A stretch of DNA of 64,000 bases, taken from NCBI RefSeq assembly GCF_014201375.1, contig NZ_JACHDZ010000006.1:62001-126000 (forward strand), read 5' to 3'. The notes below the pieces were generated by a model. It saw only the letters and a program-made list of their open reading frames with translations, searched no databases and was not told the DNA's origin. Shown here piece after piece: positions 9,115-18,791 of this stretch. This DNA is from Tunturiibacter empetritectus. GTDB lineage: Bacteria; Acidobacteriota; Terriglobia; Terriglobales; Acidobacteriaceae. Positions within the stretch are counted from its first letter, which is position 1. Every line of letters starts with the position of its first letter. The translations under genes and the position numbers were made by a program.

Positions 9115-9267
9115 AACGTCAATATCTGGATGCGAACGGAGTGGAAAAAGACTCGGCCCGGAAGGGCAGAAGATCGCCTTCGTGTGCCTGCGCAAGACAA
9201 CAAACAGGGACAAGAGATACTTGTCACGCCGACTTCGTTAGAGGTATTTCATCCACTGAAAATCTCG

Positions 9268-10653
9268 CTATTTTCCAGTGTAGGTTACGCGCCAGATGCT
9301 ACGAGAACCATCGTCCGTAACGTAGAGAGCGCCATCGTGACCTACGGCTACTCCTACCGGTCGACCCCAGACCTGTCCATCTGGGGTAACAAATCCGGTA
9401 AGAAAATCTTCGTATTCGCCGGTGGCTTTGCCGTTCTTCATTGGAATCCGGATAACCTCATAGCCCCCGCGATTCGCACGGTTCCAGGACCCATGTTCCG
9501 CTGCGAATCCGTCACCGTCATATTGGGATGGGAAAGCAGATTTGCTAGCCAGGTAAAAGGTCATTCCGAGCGAAGCCATATGGGGTTGAACCAGGACGTC
9601 GGGGGTAATGACCTTGGATTTGAGTTCTGGATGTGTGCCCATGAGTCGCGGGTCCTGATGCCCCCCCATATAGAACCAGGGCCAACCATAGAAGCCACCT
9701 TCCTTAACTGACGTCACATAATCAGGAACGAGATTGTTCCCCAGGGCGTCGCGCTCGTTGGTGGAGCACCACAGCTGTCCCGTAACCGAGTTGATAGCCT
9801 CGCCGACGCAGTTACGAATACCGTAAGCGTATACCTCAACGAACTTACCCTCCGGGGTGTACTCCAGCACATCCGCCCGATGGAACTCTCGGGGATGGGT
9901 GTCAGGATCGTCAGCATTCGATCCACTTCCAACCGACACGAGCATATGCTTGCCATCGGCAGAGAAGACCACATCCCGCGTCCAGTGACCGCCGCCACGA
10001 AGTTGAGCATAGCCGGGGAGATCGGGCACGATTGTCTCGGGCGCGCCTGCAGCTTTTAGGTCCCCGGACTTGTAGGCGAATCTAACGACGGTCGTGGCGT
10101 TTCCGACATAGACCCATTGAGGATTTGCGCCAGCAGGATAAAATGCGATACCAAAGGGATGATCGAGGCCAGTAGCGTAGTTGGTGATGGTGGCTGCCTT
10201 CCCGGCAGCGGTGACGCCACGCAGCACAAATATAGAGCCAGCCTGCGAGTCTGCTACAAAGAGATCGCCATTGGGTGCGGTGTGGATGATGCGAGGCATC
10301 ACGAAGGTTCCAGAGGTAGGCGCGTGTATCTCTTTCTTGTTTTCGGAGCGCTGCATAGGAGTGGCTGCATCCCCGCCCGCATAGAGCTGGACCTTAAAGC
10401 CGGCGGGCGCCATGGGCCACGCGCTTTCAGGCCTTGGGATCACAGTGGGACCATTGTCTACCGATTCAGACGGGTTCGGCTCCGGCAAATCTGCCACCGC
10501 TATCTTTCGCCGAACGCCCGGCTTCTGCTGCGCATAACCGGCGAACGCGGCCTCACCGGTGATGGTCTGCTGGGCGTAGAGCCCCGAAGGAAGAAACGTG
10601 GCAACAATCAGAGCGGCTAATATCTCGAACTTTGCAGAGGGTAAAAGTCTCAT
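9268..10653 (-). CDS. PQQ-type sorbosone/glucose dehydrogenase family protein
   Basis: A 461-residue secreted six-bladed propeller protein of the glucose/sorbosone dehydrogenase family. The ATG at 10653 is preferred over an ATG seven codons upstream because GGGAG stands at the right distance and the following residues form a clean signal peptide (LLPSAKFEILAALIVATF, cleavage near YAQ). Repeated blade motifs such as HTAPNGDLFVADS, DVVFSADGKHMLVSVGSGS and AVGHDGALYVTDDGS are visible, as is the family segment DGDGFAAEHGSWNRANRGGY near the C-terminus. Relatives oxidise aldoses or sorbosone with PQQ in the periplasm. No PQQ biosynthesis genes are in the window. The true substrate is unknown. Confidence 0.85.
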   Translation of the reverse strand: MRLLPSAKFEILAALIVATFLPSGLYAQQTITGEAAFAGYAQQKPGVRRKIAVADLPEPNPSESVDNGPTVIPRPESAWPMAPAGFKVQLYAGGDAATPMQRSENKKEIHAPTSGTFVMPRIIHTAPNGDLFVADSQAGSIFVLRGVTAAGKAATITNYATGLDHPFGIAFYPAGANPQWVYVGNATTVVRFAYKSGDLKAAGAPETIVPDLPGYAQLRGGGHWTRDVVFSADGKHMLVSVGSGSNADDPDTHPREFHRADVLEYTPEGKFVEVYAYGIRNCVGEAINSVTGQLWCSTNERDALGNNLVPDYVTSVKEGGFYGWPWFYMGGHQDPRLMGTHPELKSKVITPDVLVQPHMASLGMTFYLASKSAFPSQYDGDGFAAEHGSWNRANRGGYEVIRIPMKNGKATGEYEDFLTGFVTPDGQVWGRPVGVAVGHDGALYVTDDGSRSIWRVTYTGK

Positions 10654-10740
10654 AGTTCTAATCTCCCGATCCATAATTTGGCAGAACCGTTGATCATGCC
10701 TGGTTACGTAAGAATCAATGACGCGAAGCTTGGCACCAGC

Positions 10741-11628
10741 TTAACCACGCAGACTTGCAGGAGGATGGCTTACAGCCGATAGCCGGTCGTACGCAGCCTG
10801 AGGAAGTTCAAGGCCGGCAGCAGCGATATTCTCCTCCAGGTGCTTGACCGAAGATGTTCCTGGGATAGGCAGGATTACTTTGGAACGCTCAAGCAGCCAG
10901 GCCAAGGCGACCTGCAAAGGAGTTGCATCAAGATCGTTTGCGACTTTCTTAATAGCATCATGTGCCTCCTTCGCTTGACCGAGCGGAGCCCACGGAAGGA
11001 AAGCAATATTATTCTGCTCGCAATAATCGACGATGAAGTCCGATTCCCGGTCGGCGAAGCTGTAGCGGTTCTGCACAGAGACAATCGGCACGATCGTGCG
11101 TGCCCTCTCAACGTGTTCGCGAGTCACATTCGAGAGCGCGACATGACGAATCTTACCCTGCTCGCGCAGTCTTGCCAGTGCTTCTATCGAAGCCTCGAAC
11201 GACACAGCGTTATCTGGAGCGTGCAGCTGATAGACGTCGATGCGGCCCAGTCGCAGACGCTTCAGACTTCCCTCGAGTGCTTCGGTTAGATGTTTTGGGC
11301 TGGCATTATGCGTCCATTGACCGGGGCCGGGACGCTCCCATCCACCCTTCGTTGCGATCACTAATCCGACTGGATATGGGTACAGTCCTTCTGCGATCAA
11401 CTCTTCAGAGGTGCTAGGGCCGTAGGAATCGGCAGTGTCGATCAGATTCACTCCGAGTTCAATTGCCCGCCGCAGGGTTACAAGTGCAGCAGTTTTGTCC
11501 GCGGGAGGTCCCCACACGCCTGGGCCAGTAATGCGCATCGCTCCATAACCCATCCGATTGACCGTAAGATCGCCACCGATGGTAAACGTCCCGGCAGCTG
11601 CGGCTGAAAGAATCTGTTCCTGATTCAT
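10741..11628 (-). CDS. Aldo/keto reductase
   Basis: The 295-residue protein is a complete single-domain TIM-barrel NADPH-dependent reductase. The catalytic tetrad is visible: Asp and Tyr in LIDTADSYGP, Lys in VIATKGG and His in VYQLHAPDN. The C-terminal cofactor-binding segment reads ILPIPGTSSVKHLEENI. An AAGGAG sits ahead of the ATG. It is divergent from a TetR-family regulator, with a perfect 16-bp palindrome between them, so it is probably derepressed by a small aldehyde or other electrophile that the TetR protein senses. The natural substrate cannot be deduced. Confidence 0.92.
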   Translation of the reverse strand: MNQEQILSAAAAGTFTIGGDLTVNRMGYGAMRITGPGVWGPPADKTAALVTLRRAIELGVNLIDTADSYGPSTSEELIAEGLYPYPVGLVIATKGGWERPGPGQWTHNASPKHLTEALEGSLKRLRLGRIDVYQLHAPDNAVSFEASIEALARLREQGKIRHVALSNVTREHVERARTIVPIVSVQNRYSFADRESDFIVDYCEQNNIAFLPWAPLGQAKEAHDAIKKVANDLDATPLQVALAWLLERSKVILPIPGTSSVKHLEENIAAAGLELPQAAYDRLSAVSHPPASLRG

Positions 11629-11822
11629 AAGATTGCTCCTTTTCGTGTTGGGGATTTTGGAAATGCGAGCTGGGTTTCGCTGCTCAGTTCAGCGGGATGC
11701 ACGACGCTGATTGTTGAATTCGATCCCGGTTGAGATACCGTCCGAAGGGCTGAAAGAGCGAATTTTTGGGTTTGCTTTCCCATGTGATCTCCAAGTGGTT
11801 CGTGATTGCCAAGTGAACCAAT

Positions 11823-11838
11823 TGTACTGTACAGTACA
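11823..11838. promoter_or_regulatory. TetR-type operator palindrome
   Basis: TGTACTGTACAGTACA is a perfect 16-bp palindrome lying between the divergent aldo/keto reductase and TetR genes, about 170-190 bp from each start codon. It is the obvious candidate site for the TetR protein encoded at 12012-12671. Confidence 0.7.
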
Positions 11839-12011
11839 TTACATTAAAATGCACTGCATCTCATTAAGTTGCAATCGACGGCAAATTCCAGGCATTGGCA
11901 ATCCAGGATGGCCCGAAGAGTGGGACGCATAAAATGCTGTTAATACAAGGAGATTCAAGCGGTGAATACCTTTTGAATATTTCTTTGCTGCACTCGGGAC
12001 GGGAGAGAGGA

Positions 12012-12671
12012 ATGTCTAACAAGCGGTCGCGAGGAGAGGTTCGAAACGGCAAGCTCCAAAAGGTCGCAGCAGACTTGTTTTTGAAGCGCGGCTATGAGGG
12101 CGTTACCATCGACAAGATCGTCGAACTGGCTGGCGGTTCGAAGAGTACGGTCTACAGCAAATTTGGCGGGAAGTGTGGGCTGTTCATCAGCAGTATTGAG
12201 AACCTGTGCCGCGAGTCGAACGAACCGCTTACGAAGATCGATTACACAGGATTGAACCTTGAAGAGAGTCTCAAGAAGCTCTCTTTTCACATCCTGAAGC
12301 TCATCACCGCAAAACGGTCCGTGGAGCTTCACCGTCTCGCCATCGGCGAGGCCGTGAACTGCCCCGAAGTAGGCGAGGCATGGTACACGCACGGTCCCGC
12401 CAGAACGGCTTCGATCATACGATCTCTGTTGGAAAGTCGTCGAGACGAGCTGCGAAAGACAACGATACCAATTGAACGGATGGCGGTGGTTCTCCACGAC
12501 TCATTGACGGGAGACGTCCTCTACCGTCTGTTGGCAGGAGTCGGGAAGCATAAGAATGACGCCGAACTCGAGCGATTGGCTTGCGCTGCCGTCGATCTCA
12601 TTCTCGGGAATGTTTGCAATGATGTGCGCCCTAAGAAGGCTTACCTCGCTCACTCCATCGAGTCAATGTAG
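12012..12671 (+). CDS. TetR/AcrR family regulator
   Basis: A 219-residue regulator with an N-terminal helix-turn-helix: LQKVAADLFLKRGYEGVTID, then IVELAGGSKSTVYSKFGGK, the standard TetR recognition helix. The C-terminal ligand domain (about 70-215) is not informative. The ATG at 12012 was chosen because GAGAGAGG precedes it and the HTH then begins at the usual distance; a longer in-frame extension to 11895 has no ribosome site. It faces the aldo/keto reductase across a palindromic operator, so it probably represses that gene and itself. Confidence 0.9.
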   Translation: MSNKRSRGEVRNGKLQKVAADLFLKRGYEGVTIDKIVELAGGSKSTVYSKFGGKCGLFISSIENLCRESNEPLTKIDYTGLNLEESLKKLSFHILKLITAKRSVELHRLAIGEAVNCPEVGEAWYTHGPARTASIIRSLLESRRDELRKTTIPIERMAVVLHDSLTGDVLYRLLAGVGKHKNDAELERLACAAVDLILGNVCNDVRPKKAYLAHSIESM

Positions 12672-12789
12672 ATCGGCCGTCTCCAAGGTTCGGATTCTCG
12701 ATCATAAAGGTCGCCACTTCACTCCAATGCAATCCGATGTGATTGGTCTCCATAAACGCTCTTATGGTCCGCTCCCCTAAACTACCCAA

Positions 12790-13412
12790 ATGAGGAAAAT
12801 AGTCATCATCGGACCGCCTCCCGTTCAGATACTCGACGTAACTGGCCCGTTAGAGGTGTTTCCTATGCGCCCGATTATGAGATTCAACTTGCAAACCCGG
12901 GCCTTGAACAAACTCTTCAGACCAATCGCGGCGTCGTGCTCGCCGACGCAACTCCCATCGCCGACGTACGCGGTCCCATCGACACCCTTGTAATCGTCGG
13001 AGGTCCCGGCGCAGAGAGTGGCAGTTACGATCCTAACTTCATCGCCTGGATCGCGAAAGCCGCAAGGCAGTCACGTCGCGTCGCATCCATCTGTACCGGC
13101 GCATTCCTTCTCGCAGAAGCCCCTCAGTACATGCATCCGGTCGTTGCCCTCGTGACAGCAGGCGTCGAAATGGATGTGCTCGGAATCGACTACGCCAGCT
13201 TCACAGAGTCCGACCGCAACGCGGTTGTGCAAGCGTTCCCGCGTCCAGCCCACTTCAAAGAGGATATTTTGCAGGCCTTCTACGACGGCATCAAACATAA
13301 GTTTGAGACTACCTTCGGAAACGTTAAAGCGGACGTTCTCGCGGCCAAAGATCCCGACTTTCACCATGGCAACTTCTGCAGTGTGATCCGTAACTCTCCC
13401 TGGTTCGGCTGA
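12790..13412 (+). pseudogene. Broken DJ-1/PfpI - HD-domain chimera
   Basis: The 5' part encodes the start of a DJ-1/PfpI (GlxA-type) domain: MRKIVIIGPPPVQILDVTGP and LEVF. A 1-bp deletion in the T run at about 12861 then shifts the frame; the downstream frame continues correctly (APDYEIQLANPGLEQTLQTN, then VIVGGPGAESG and ICTGAFLLAEA with the nucleophile Cys). Near 13120 the protein abruptly becomes the C-terminus of another family, MHPVVALVTAGVEMDVLG through FKEDILQAFYDGI to HGNFCSVIRNSPW, which I recognise as the tail of HD-domain phosphohydrolases related to cyanamide hydratase. Thus a deletion fused two genes and a frameshift inactivated the product. Neither half is functional: the DJ-1 regulator lacks its AraC part, and the HD metal site is gone. 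Confidence 0.8.
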
Positions 13413-13448
13413 TTAAGCGAAAGGCCCGTCTTCCAAAAGACAGGTTTG

Positions 13449-13477
13449 ACCCACATCTCTCCTGCAGAGATGTGGGT
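13449..13477 (+). terminator. Strong hairpin after the DJ-1/HD remnant
   Basis: ACCCACATCTCT (13449-13460) pairs perfectly with AGAGATGTGGGT (13466-13477) around a 5-nt loop. There is no clear T run on either strand, so it may act as an RNA-stabilising or weak terminating hairpin. Confidence 0.5.
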
Positions 13478-13709
13478 TCACGCAACTCGTGCAGTACTAA
13501 TGGTTGCCATGAAGAGATTAGCGCCGATAAACGCGCCCAATCTGGGTCCATTGGTACCCCCATCCCCCGCCGAAAATGCGCCAAAGTATTCAAGATAGGA
13601 GGCTTAAGCTTGGACTTTGATGTGACCTTGTGAGGGTTAGAGTGGTCCAGGGCATTGTAACCATATTTCTCCACCCTCTTTCGCGGGGGCAATTTGTCAA
13701 GCAACCAGA

Positions 13710-13743
13710 TGCTGGCTGAACCGTACGAAACGGCCCAGCCAGC
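13710..13743 (-). terminator. Hairpin after the second receptor gene
   Basis: TGCTGGCTG (13710-13718) and CAGCCAGCA (13735-13743) form a 9-bp stem just after the minus-strand receptor stop, with an additional CCGT/ACGG pairing inside the loop. The T-rich tail is weak. Confidence 0.5.
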
Positions 13744-13760
13744 ATGGATTGCCTTGCTGA

Positions 13761-16700
13761 TTAGAAGACAAATTTTCCAGCGAATTGGAGGATGCGCGCG
13801 TTGTGCGCTGCGGTCGCCGTCAGGAAGGGATCGGTCGAACAGCCCCCTGGAACGGTGTAGCAACTTGTGGACGAATTGATCGTCATCCACTGGGTATGGT
13901 TGAAGACGTTGAACGCCTCCGTGCGGAACTCGAAGTGCATCCCTTCGCGAATGGCGAAGTTCTTGAAGAGACCCATATCGAAGTTCGTGCGCGCAGGAAG
14001 GTTGAGAACGTTGCGGCCGGCGTTGCCATAGGTGAGCCCTTGAGGAGCGGCAAAGGCATCGCTGTTATAGAGCCGCGGCCCCGGCCCAGAGGGATACTTG
14101 GTCGCGACTTTGCCGTGTATCTTCCCAACGATATCCGGATAGGATTGCACTTGACCGTTCGGAGTCGAGGCGAAGGCATTTCCTGTTCCGGCATTATCCG
14201 CGTTGGCCTGGTTGGTCAGGCTGAAGGGCGTGCCGGTCTGAAAGATGGTGAGGTCTGAGACCTGCCATCCCCCAAGAACCGAGTGCAAAAGTCCGGGTTG
14301 GGTGAAGAGGGGAATGTCATAGACCAGACTGACTGCAAGGCTGTGCCGTTCGTCGAAGTTTGAGCTTGCCCTGCTCTGGCTGAGCTTGTAGCTGTTGATT
14401 ACTTCGGTATTCCCATACGCGCCGTTCGAACCTTCGTCGATGGAGTGACCGTAGGTGTACGCCAGGCTGCCGTTCAAGCCACCAAAGTATCGGCTGACTC
14501 CGATCTGCAGCGCGTTGTAGGTCGAATTCACAGAGTTGGTTGAGTTATTGATTCCACTGATGCCTGTAAAAGGCCGGAACAAATCAGCAGAGGTACCGCA
14601 AGCAACTTCCAAGCGGATCAATGGATCTCCGGTTAGCGGCTGCCCATTTACAGTGTTTGTGAGGCAGTCGTTAGTAGAGATTGCCTGACCTGGGCCGTAA
14701 GGGTTTTCCGTTGCGGTCAGTGGCCTGAGCTGGTTCAAGTCAGACCAAGTGGGTAGATGCCTGCCTACGCTGCCAACGTAAGCGACCTGCAGTACGGTAT
14801 GGCTTGGCAACTCACCCTGGACCGCCAAGTTATATTGCTGGACGTACGGCCAGACAGCGTGGGTTGGGATTGCGAAAAACGCCAGTGGAAACTGCAGGCC
14901 GGCTCCGCCTGCGTTGGTGTAGCCGGTGAAGTTGTACTTATTCGGGGTCTGTACGATTGGAGCGGAACCCTCCAGAGACTCGGAGTTGCTCTCGTTGCCA
15001 TTGGTGTGTTCGAAGAAGATGCCATAGCCGCCGCGCACCGCAAGCTTCCCGTTGCCGAAGACGTCGTAAGCAAACCCTACTCGCGGCGCAGGATTGAAGA
15101 GGTGCCCGCTCATACAGCCGGAATACACGCCATTCTTGCCACAGGAGACCACGCCGTTGAAGACATTTCCGGTACCGGGCACAAGGGCTCCTGCCTGACC
15201 TGTGATCGACCCGTCTGCGTCAATCGTTGGTGCACTCGTAGCCTTCCATGCCGAAGGCTCAAAGTTGCCGGACTGGTTGCTGATGTCGTGATAGGTACCG
15301 AAGAGGCTCAACCGAAGGCCGAGGTTAAGGGTCAGTTTCGGAGTTACGCGCCAGTTGTCCTGGAAGTAGGGCTCAACAATCTTGTACCGGTTGTAGTACT
15401 TCGGCTGGGCGGAGGTTTGTGAGAACTTGTAGACCTGCCCTGTCAGTAAATCGGCGAAGGAATTTCCCGTGGTTACCAACGACGATGTGCTGAAGTTAAA
15501 GGTCCCCTGGTTGTTTCCCGTAGAGGGCTCGTTCTTTTGCCCAGCAATCAGGCTGACGCCGAAGATGAGAGTATGGCGGTTGAGGGTTTTGGTGAGGTCG
15601 TCGCGGTAGCTATAGGTGGGATTTGAGTTCTGCCAGGGGAAGTAACCAGTATTGACAGTAAAGCCACCGGCATATGCCGAGTTACCAGTAAGGATGATCG
15701 AAGGGAGGACCCCGCCGTAGCCGTTATTGAAGAACCCGTTGCCGGAGAAGCCGCTACGATCGATACCCTTGCTGGTATTGGTGAGGGTAATGTGATCCGT
15801 TGTGTAGTCGGCCACAAACTCGTTGACCAGCGACGGAGAGGCAGCGTAAGTGAGGTTGGCCACCATATCGATGCCGGGGCCGGCGAAGCTGTTTTGGACG
15901 GTGGGAAAGGCGTTCGTCTGAAAGGTCGGAGAGGAGCTCACCGTGGACCAGGAGTCGTAGATGAAACGATAGAAACCGCGTAGTTTTTCGCTAAAGACCT
16001 GATCGATGCGGAAGAGCTCTTCGCGGTTAGTGGTCAATTGCGAAGGAGACGCGACATAATACGGAGTTCCCTGGACTGATGTGTTTGCCGCGGGAATGAG
16101 CGCGAGCAACGCCTGTCCATTGGGATCGACGGGGACCTGATTATTCGTGAAGTACGAGCCGGTGGAGGGATTGACCGGGCAATCAGGAAAATTCGCCGTA
16201 TCTACAGGGCTGCCTGCGGCTGGACAGAGGTCAGAGAAGTTTCCAGTGCGCTGCGCATCAGAAGGTACCGGCTGATTGTAGTTGGTGCCAGGCACATTCT
16301 CGTGGCGCCACTCCTGCGAGTAGAAGAAGAAGGTCTTCCTCACGCCTGGAGTGTAGAGGTGCGGTATATAGACCGGGCCGCCGATGGTAAAGCCATAGTC
16401 GTGCTTTTTATAGGTTGGAACCGTCGTTGCAAAGTAGTTTCGCGCATTGAAGGCATCGTTGCGGAGAAACTCGAATAGCTCGCCATGGAGACGGTCGGTG
16501 CCCGACTTTGTCTGGGACTGCACAGTGCCGGATGCGTTGCGACCGTACTGAGCGCCGTAGTTTGAGGTGAGCACCTGCGTCTCCGCGATGGCGTCGACGT
16601 TGGGGTAGACGTTGAGGGTGCCGTTGCTGCCGTTGTCCATGACGCTCGCGCCGTCGATCTCCCAGTTGTTGTACTGGGGGCGCCCGCCATTGACGGCGTA

Positions 16701-17336
16701 TTCGACGCTGCCGGCAACGCCGGTCTCGCCCTCGTCCTGGTTGGTCTGGCTGACGACACCGGGGGACAGGGTGACGAGCTGTGCGAAGTTACGGCCGTTC
16801 AAGACGAGCTGCGTAATCTGCTTGCCCGTGATGGTGAAGGAGATCTCAGGCGACTCCGTCTGGACGGCACCCAAATCGCTGCCGCTTACCTGCACCTCAG
16901 CGGTGACGGCTCCAACTGTAAGTTCGGCGTCCACCCGCTCCTTACGTGCAACGCGGACGATGATGCCGTTGGCGGAAAACTTCTCGAACCCCGGAGAGGT
17001 GACTTGCAGATTATAGGTACCGGCCACAAGACCGGGCAGAGAGTACTCGCCAGCCGCGTTGGTGGTGGCATCGATGGCAGTATTTTGGGCCACATTGATG
17101 AGTGTCACCTTGGCATTCTGGATGGCCCCACCGCTCTTGTCCGTGACGGTTCCGTCGATGGAACTTGATTGCTGCGCAATCAGTGAGGCCGGCAAGAGAA
17201 GACAAAACGCGAAGAGCACATAGCAAAAGACTTTCCAGGAAGAAGTCTTCCCCCACTTCCCGGCGGCGTCGAACGGAGCGTGAGAAAGAGCGGATTGCGC
17301 GGTTGGATCAGAGGAAAGAGAACATCGGGACCACAT
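13761..17336 (-). CDS. Oar-like TonB-dependent receptor of the glucosaminide locus
   Basis: The 1191-residue receptor starts at an ATG with GGAGG at good spacing. A signal peptide (KVFCYVLFAFCLLLPASLIA) ends near residue 54, then a carboxypeptidase-regulatory-like domain (GTVTDKSGGAIQNAKVTLIN, about 60-145) and a plug (LVLNGRNFAQLVTLSPGV, VNGGRPQYNNWEIDGASVMD, SGTDRLHGELFEFLRN). A long barrel follows, ending AGKFVF. Several cysteine pairs are seen in barrel loops (for example SCGKNGVYSGCMSG). Its promoter holds a probable LacI-type operator shared with the downstream GH2 gene, which ties this receptor to uptake of the same glycan, possibly chito- or glucosamine-containing oligosaccharides (inference). 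A TPR protein gene diverges from the same promoter region. Confidence 0.93.
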   Translation of the reverse strand: MWSRCSLSSDPTAQSALSHAPFDAAGKWGKTSSWKVFCYVLFAFCLLLPASLIAQQSSSIDGTVTDKSGGAIQNAKVTLINVAQNTAIDATTNAAGEYSLPGLVAGTYNLQVTSPGFEKFSANGIIVRVARKERVDAELTVGAVTAEVQVSGSDLGAVQTESPEISFTITGKQITQLVLNGRNFAQLVTLSPGVVSQTNQDEGETGVAGSVEYAVNGGRPQYNNWEIDGASVMDNGSNGTLNVYPNVDAIAETQVLTSNYGAQYGRNASGTVQSQTKSGTDRLHGELFEFLRNDAFNARNYFATTVPTYKKHDYGFTIGGPVYIPHLYTPGVRKTFFFYSQEWRHENVPGTNYNQPVPSDAQRTGNFSDLCPAAGSPVDTANFPDCPVNPSTGSYFTNNQVPVDPNGQALLALIPAANTSVQGTPYYVASPSQLTTNREELFRIDQVFSEKLRGFYRFIYDSWSTVSSSPTFQTNAFPTVQNSFAGPGIDMVANLTYAASPSLVNEFVADYTTDHITLTNTSKGIDRSGFSGNGFFNNGYGGVLPSIILTGNSAYAGGFTVNTGYFPWQNSNPTYSYRDDLTKTLNRHTLIFGVSLIAGQKNEPSTGNNQGTFNFSTSSLVTTGNSFADLLTGQVYKFSQTSAQPKYYNRYKIVEPYFQDNWRVTPKLTLNLGLRLSLFGTYHDISNQSGNFEPSAWKATSAPTIDADGSITGQAGALVPGTGNVFNGVVSCGKNGVYSGCMSGHLFNPAPRVGFAYDVFGNGKLAVRGGYGIFFEHTNGNESNSESLEGSAPIVQTPNKYNFTGYTNAGGAGLQFPLAFFAIPTHAVWPYVQQYNLAVQGELPSHTVLQVAYVGSVGRHLPTWSDLNQLRPLTATENPYGPGQAISTNDCLTNTVNGQPLTGDPLIRLEVACGTSADLFRPFTGISGINNSTNSVNSTYNALQIGVSRYFGGLNGSLAYTYGHSIDEGSNGAYGNTEVINSYKLSQSRASSNFDERHSLAVSLVYDIPLFTQPGLLHSVLGGWQVSDLTIFQTGTPFSLTNQANADNAGTGNAFASTPNGQVQSYPDIVGKIHGKVATKYPSGPGPRLYNSDAFAAPQGLTYGNAGRNVLNLPARTNFDMGLFKNFAIREGMHFEFRTEAFNVFNHTQWMTINSSTSCYTVPGGCSTDPFLTATAAHNARILQFAGKFVF

Positions 17337-17432
17337 GACTTAATGCCTCCGTGAGCACTCAGGAAATGAAAAACAATAGCAGTTCTAAAAATAGGTTCCC
17401 TTTGCGATGCGTTGGCAGAAGTGGAATGTGCC

Positions 17433-17453
17433 TATATTAGAACGATTGAATAT
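17433..17453 (-). promoter_or_regulatory. Probable LacI operator 1 (receptor promoter)
   Basis: Read on the minus strand this is ATATTCAATCGTTCTAATATA. It matches the element at 20193-20213 in 19 of 21 positions and has the dyad form TTnnAnCGTTnnAA around a central CG, typical of LacI-family sites. It lies in the spacer between the -35 and -10 boxes, a classic repression position. Confidence 0.7.
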
Positions 17454-17461
17454 CTTGTCAA
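17434..17461 (-). promoter_or_regulatory. Sigma-70 promoter of the second receptor
   Basis: On the minus strand TTGACA (17461-17456) and TAATAT (17439-17434) are 16 bp apart, close to consensus. The start codon is about 100 bp downstream. Confidence 0.7.
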
Positions 17462-17552
17462 GAAAAAGTTTTCTGTTTATTTATCTGCGCCTGGATTTGC
17501 ATGTGCTCCTAAGCAGGTTTTCAGTACACTGCCCCCAGAAGGCTGAAACCAC

Positions 17553-18791
17553 TTGAATCACTACAAAGGATTTCGATCTCTACTGTTACTCGGCTTACTC
17601 TATGCAGCTCAGGCCCTTGCTCGCACAGAACAGGCCACCTTCTCGGCAACACCAGAAGCTGTGTCGGCCTCCATACAAAACTCCGCCGGCACCACTGCAG
17701 ATCCTGCATCGCTCTTCCGCCAGGGCATGCAGGCCATGCAAAACGGCCAACTTGGCGCCGCTGAAGAGGACTTTCGACGAGTTATTGCTCTGGACCCTCA
17801 ATCGAGTGCGGCCCACGTCAATCTAGGCGTCGCCTATATGCGGGAGCGGCGGTGGGATGATGCTCTGGTCGAACTACATCAAGCGGAATTGCTCGCACCT
17901 AATGTGCCCGGTATTCCACTGAACATCGGCCTTGCCCACTATCGCAAGAACGACTTCGACGGGGCCATCGAACCGTTTTCCGAAGCCTTGCAGCGTGCGC
18001 CCGATTCGCTTCAGGCACGGTATTTGCTGGGGCTCTGCTATTTCTTTACGAATAAGTACAAGGAAGCCAGCGATACCCTCACGCCGTTGTGGGAGCAAGA
18101 GTCCACGAATCTGAACTACCTCTATGTTCTGAGCATAGCGGCCAGTAAATCGTCCAACCCTCTGCTTCAAAAGAAAGCCTTCGATCAGATGCTGGCGATT
18201 GGCCAGAACACGCCGGAGTTCCATTTATATGTTGGGAAGGCATGGTTGGCCGAAGACAATACCGAAAAAGCCCTGGAAGAGTTCCGCGCCGCTGCAGCCG
18301 CGCGCTCCGACCTTCCTCTGGTGCACTATTTTTTGGGGCGCACCTACCTGGAGCAGCATGCTTATCCTCAAGCTGAGACGGAATTACAAAAAGACGCAGC
18401 CCTCGAACCGGACTTCGCCTATGACTACGAAGACCTCGGCATTTTGTACGCCCAACTCCATCAGCCCGAAAAAGCTGAACGCAGTTTCCGCCAAGCTATC
18501 GAACATAACAGCACGCTCGTAAACTCTTACTTCGGTCTCGCCAAGTTATACCGGGATGCCGCCCGCTACCCAGAAGCATTGGAGATGCTGGATCATGCCG
18601 AAGCCCTGGCCCCGCAAAGCGCAAGCGTGCATTACGCCCGAGGCAAAGTTTTGACCCGCCTAGGCCAGTCCGCGAAGGCCCATCAGGAATTCGACACGGC
18701 TGCGCAGTTGCTGAAATCGTTCAACGATCGCCTGCAACAAGACCCCTCTGGTGACCGGTCCGCTGACGCGCAGGATGCTGCGCAACAGTAG
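17553..18791 (+). CDS. Exported TPR-repeat protein
   Basis: The 412-residue protein appears to start at a TTG with AGAAGG upstream; the next residues form a signal peptide (FRSLLLLGLLYAAQALA). From residue 50 to the end it consists of about nine tetratricopeptide repeats, for example GQLGAAEEDFRRVIALDPQS, AHVNLGVAYMRERRWDDALV and HYFLGRTYLEQHAYPQAETE. TPR solenoids bind partner proteins; no enzyme domain is present. Similar secreted TPR proteins stand next to Oar-like receptors in acidobacteria, so a role in assembling or serving the receptor is possible but unproven. It diverges from the receptor gene and may share the LacI-controlled region. Confidence 0.85.
   Translation: MNHYKGFRSLLLLGLLYAAQALARTEQATFSATPEAVSASIQNSAGTTADPASLFRQGMQAMQNGQLGAAEEDFRRVIALDPQSSAAHVNLGVAYMRERRWDDALVELHQAELLAPNVPGIPLNIGLAHYRKNDFDGAIEPFSEALQRAPDSLQARYLLGLCYFFTNKYKEASDTLTPLWEQESTNLNYLYVLSIAASKSSNPLLQKKAFDQMLAIGQNTPEFHLYVGKAWLAEDNTEKALEEFRAAAAARSDLPLVHYFLGRTYLEQHAYPQAETELQKDAALEPDFAYDYEDLGILYAQLHQPEKAERSFRQAIEHNSTLVNSYFGLAKLYRDAARYPEALEMLDHAEALAPQSASVHYARGKVLTRLGQSAKAHQEFDTAAQLLKSFNDRLQQDPSGDRSADAQDAAQQ

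Larger units (their letters stand above)
13413..13760. other. Intergenic region with two hairpins
   Basis: Between the chimera and the end of the second receptor there is no supported gene. It holds perfect stem-loops at 13449-13477 and 13710-13743. Confidence 0.5.
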
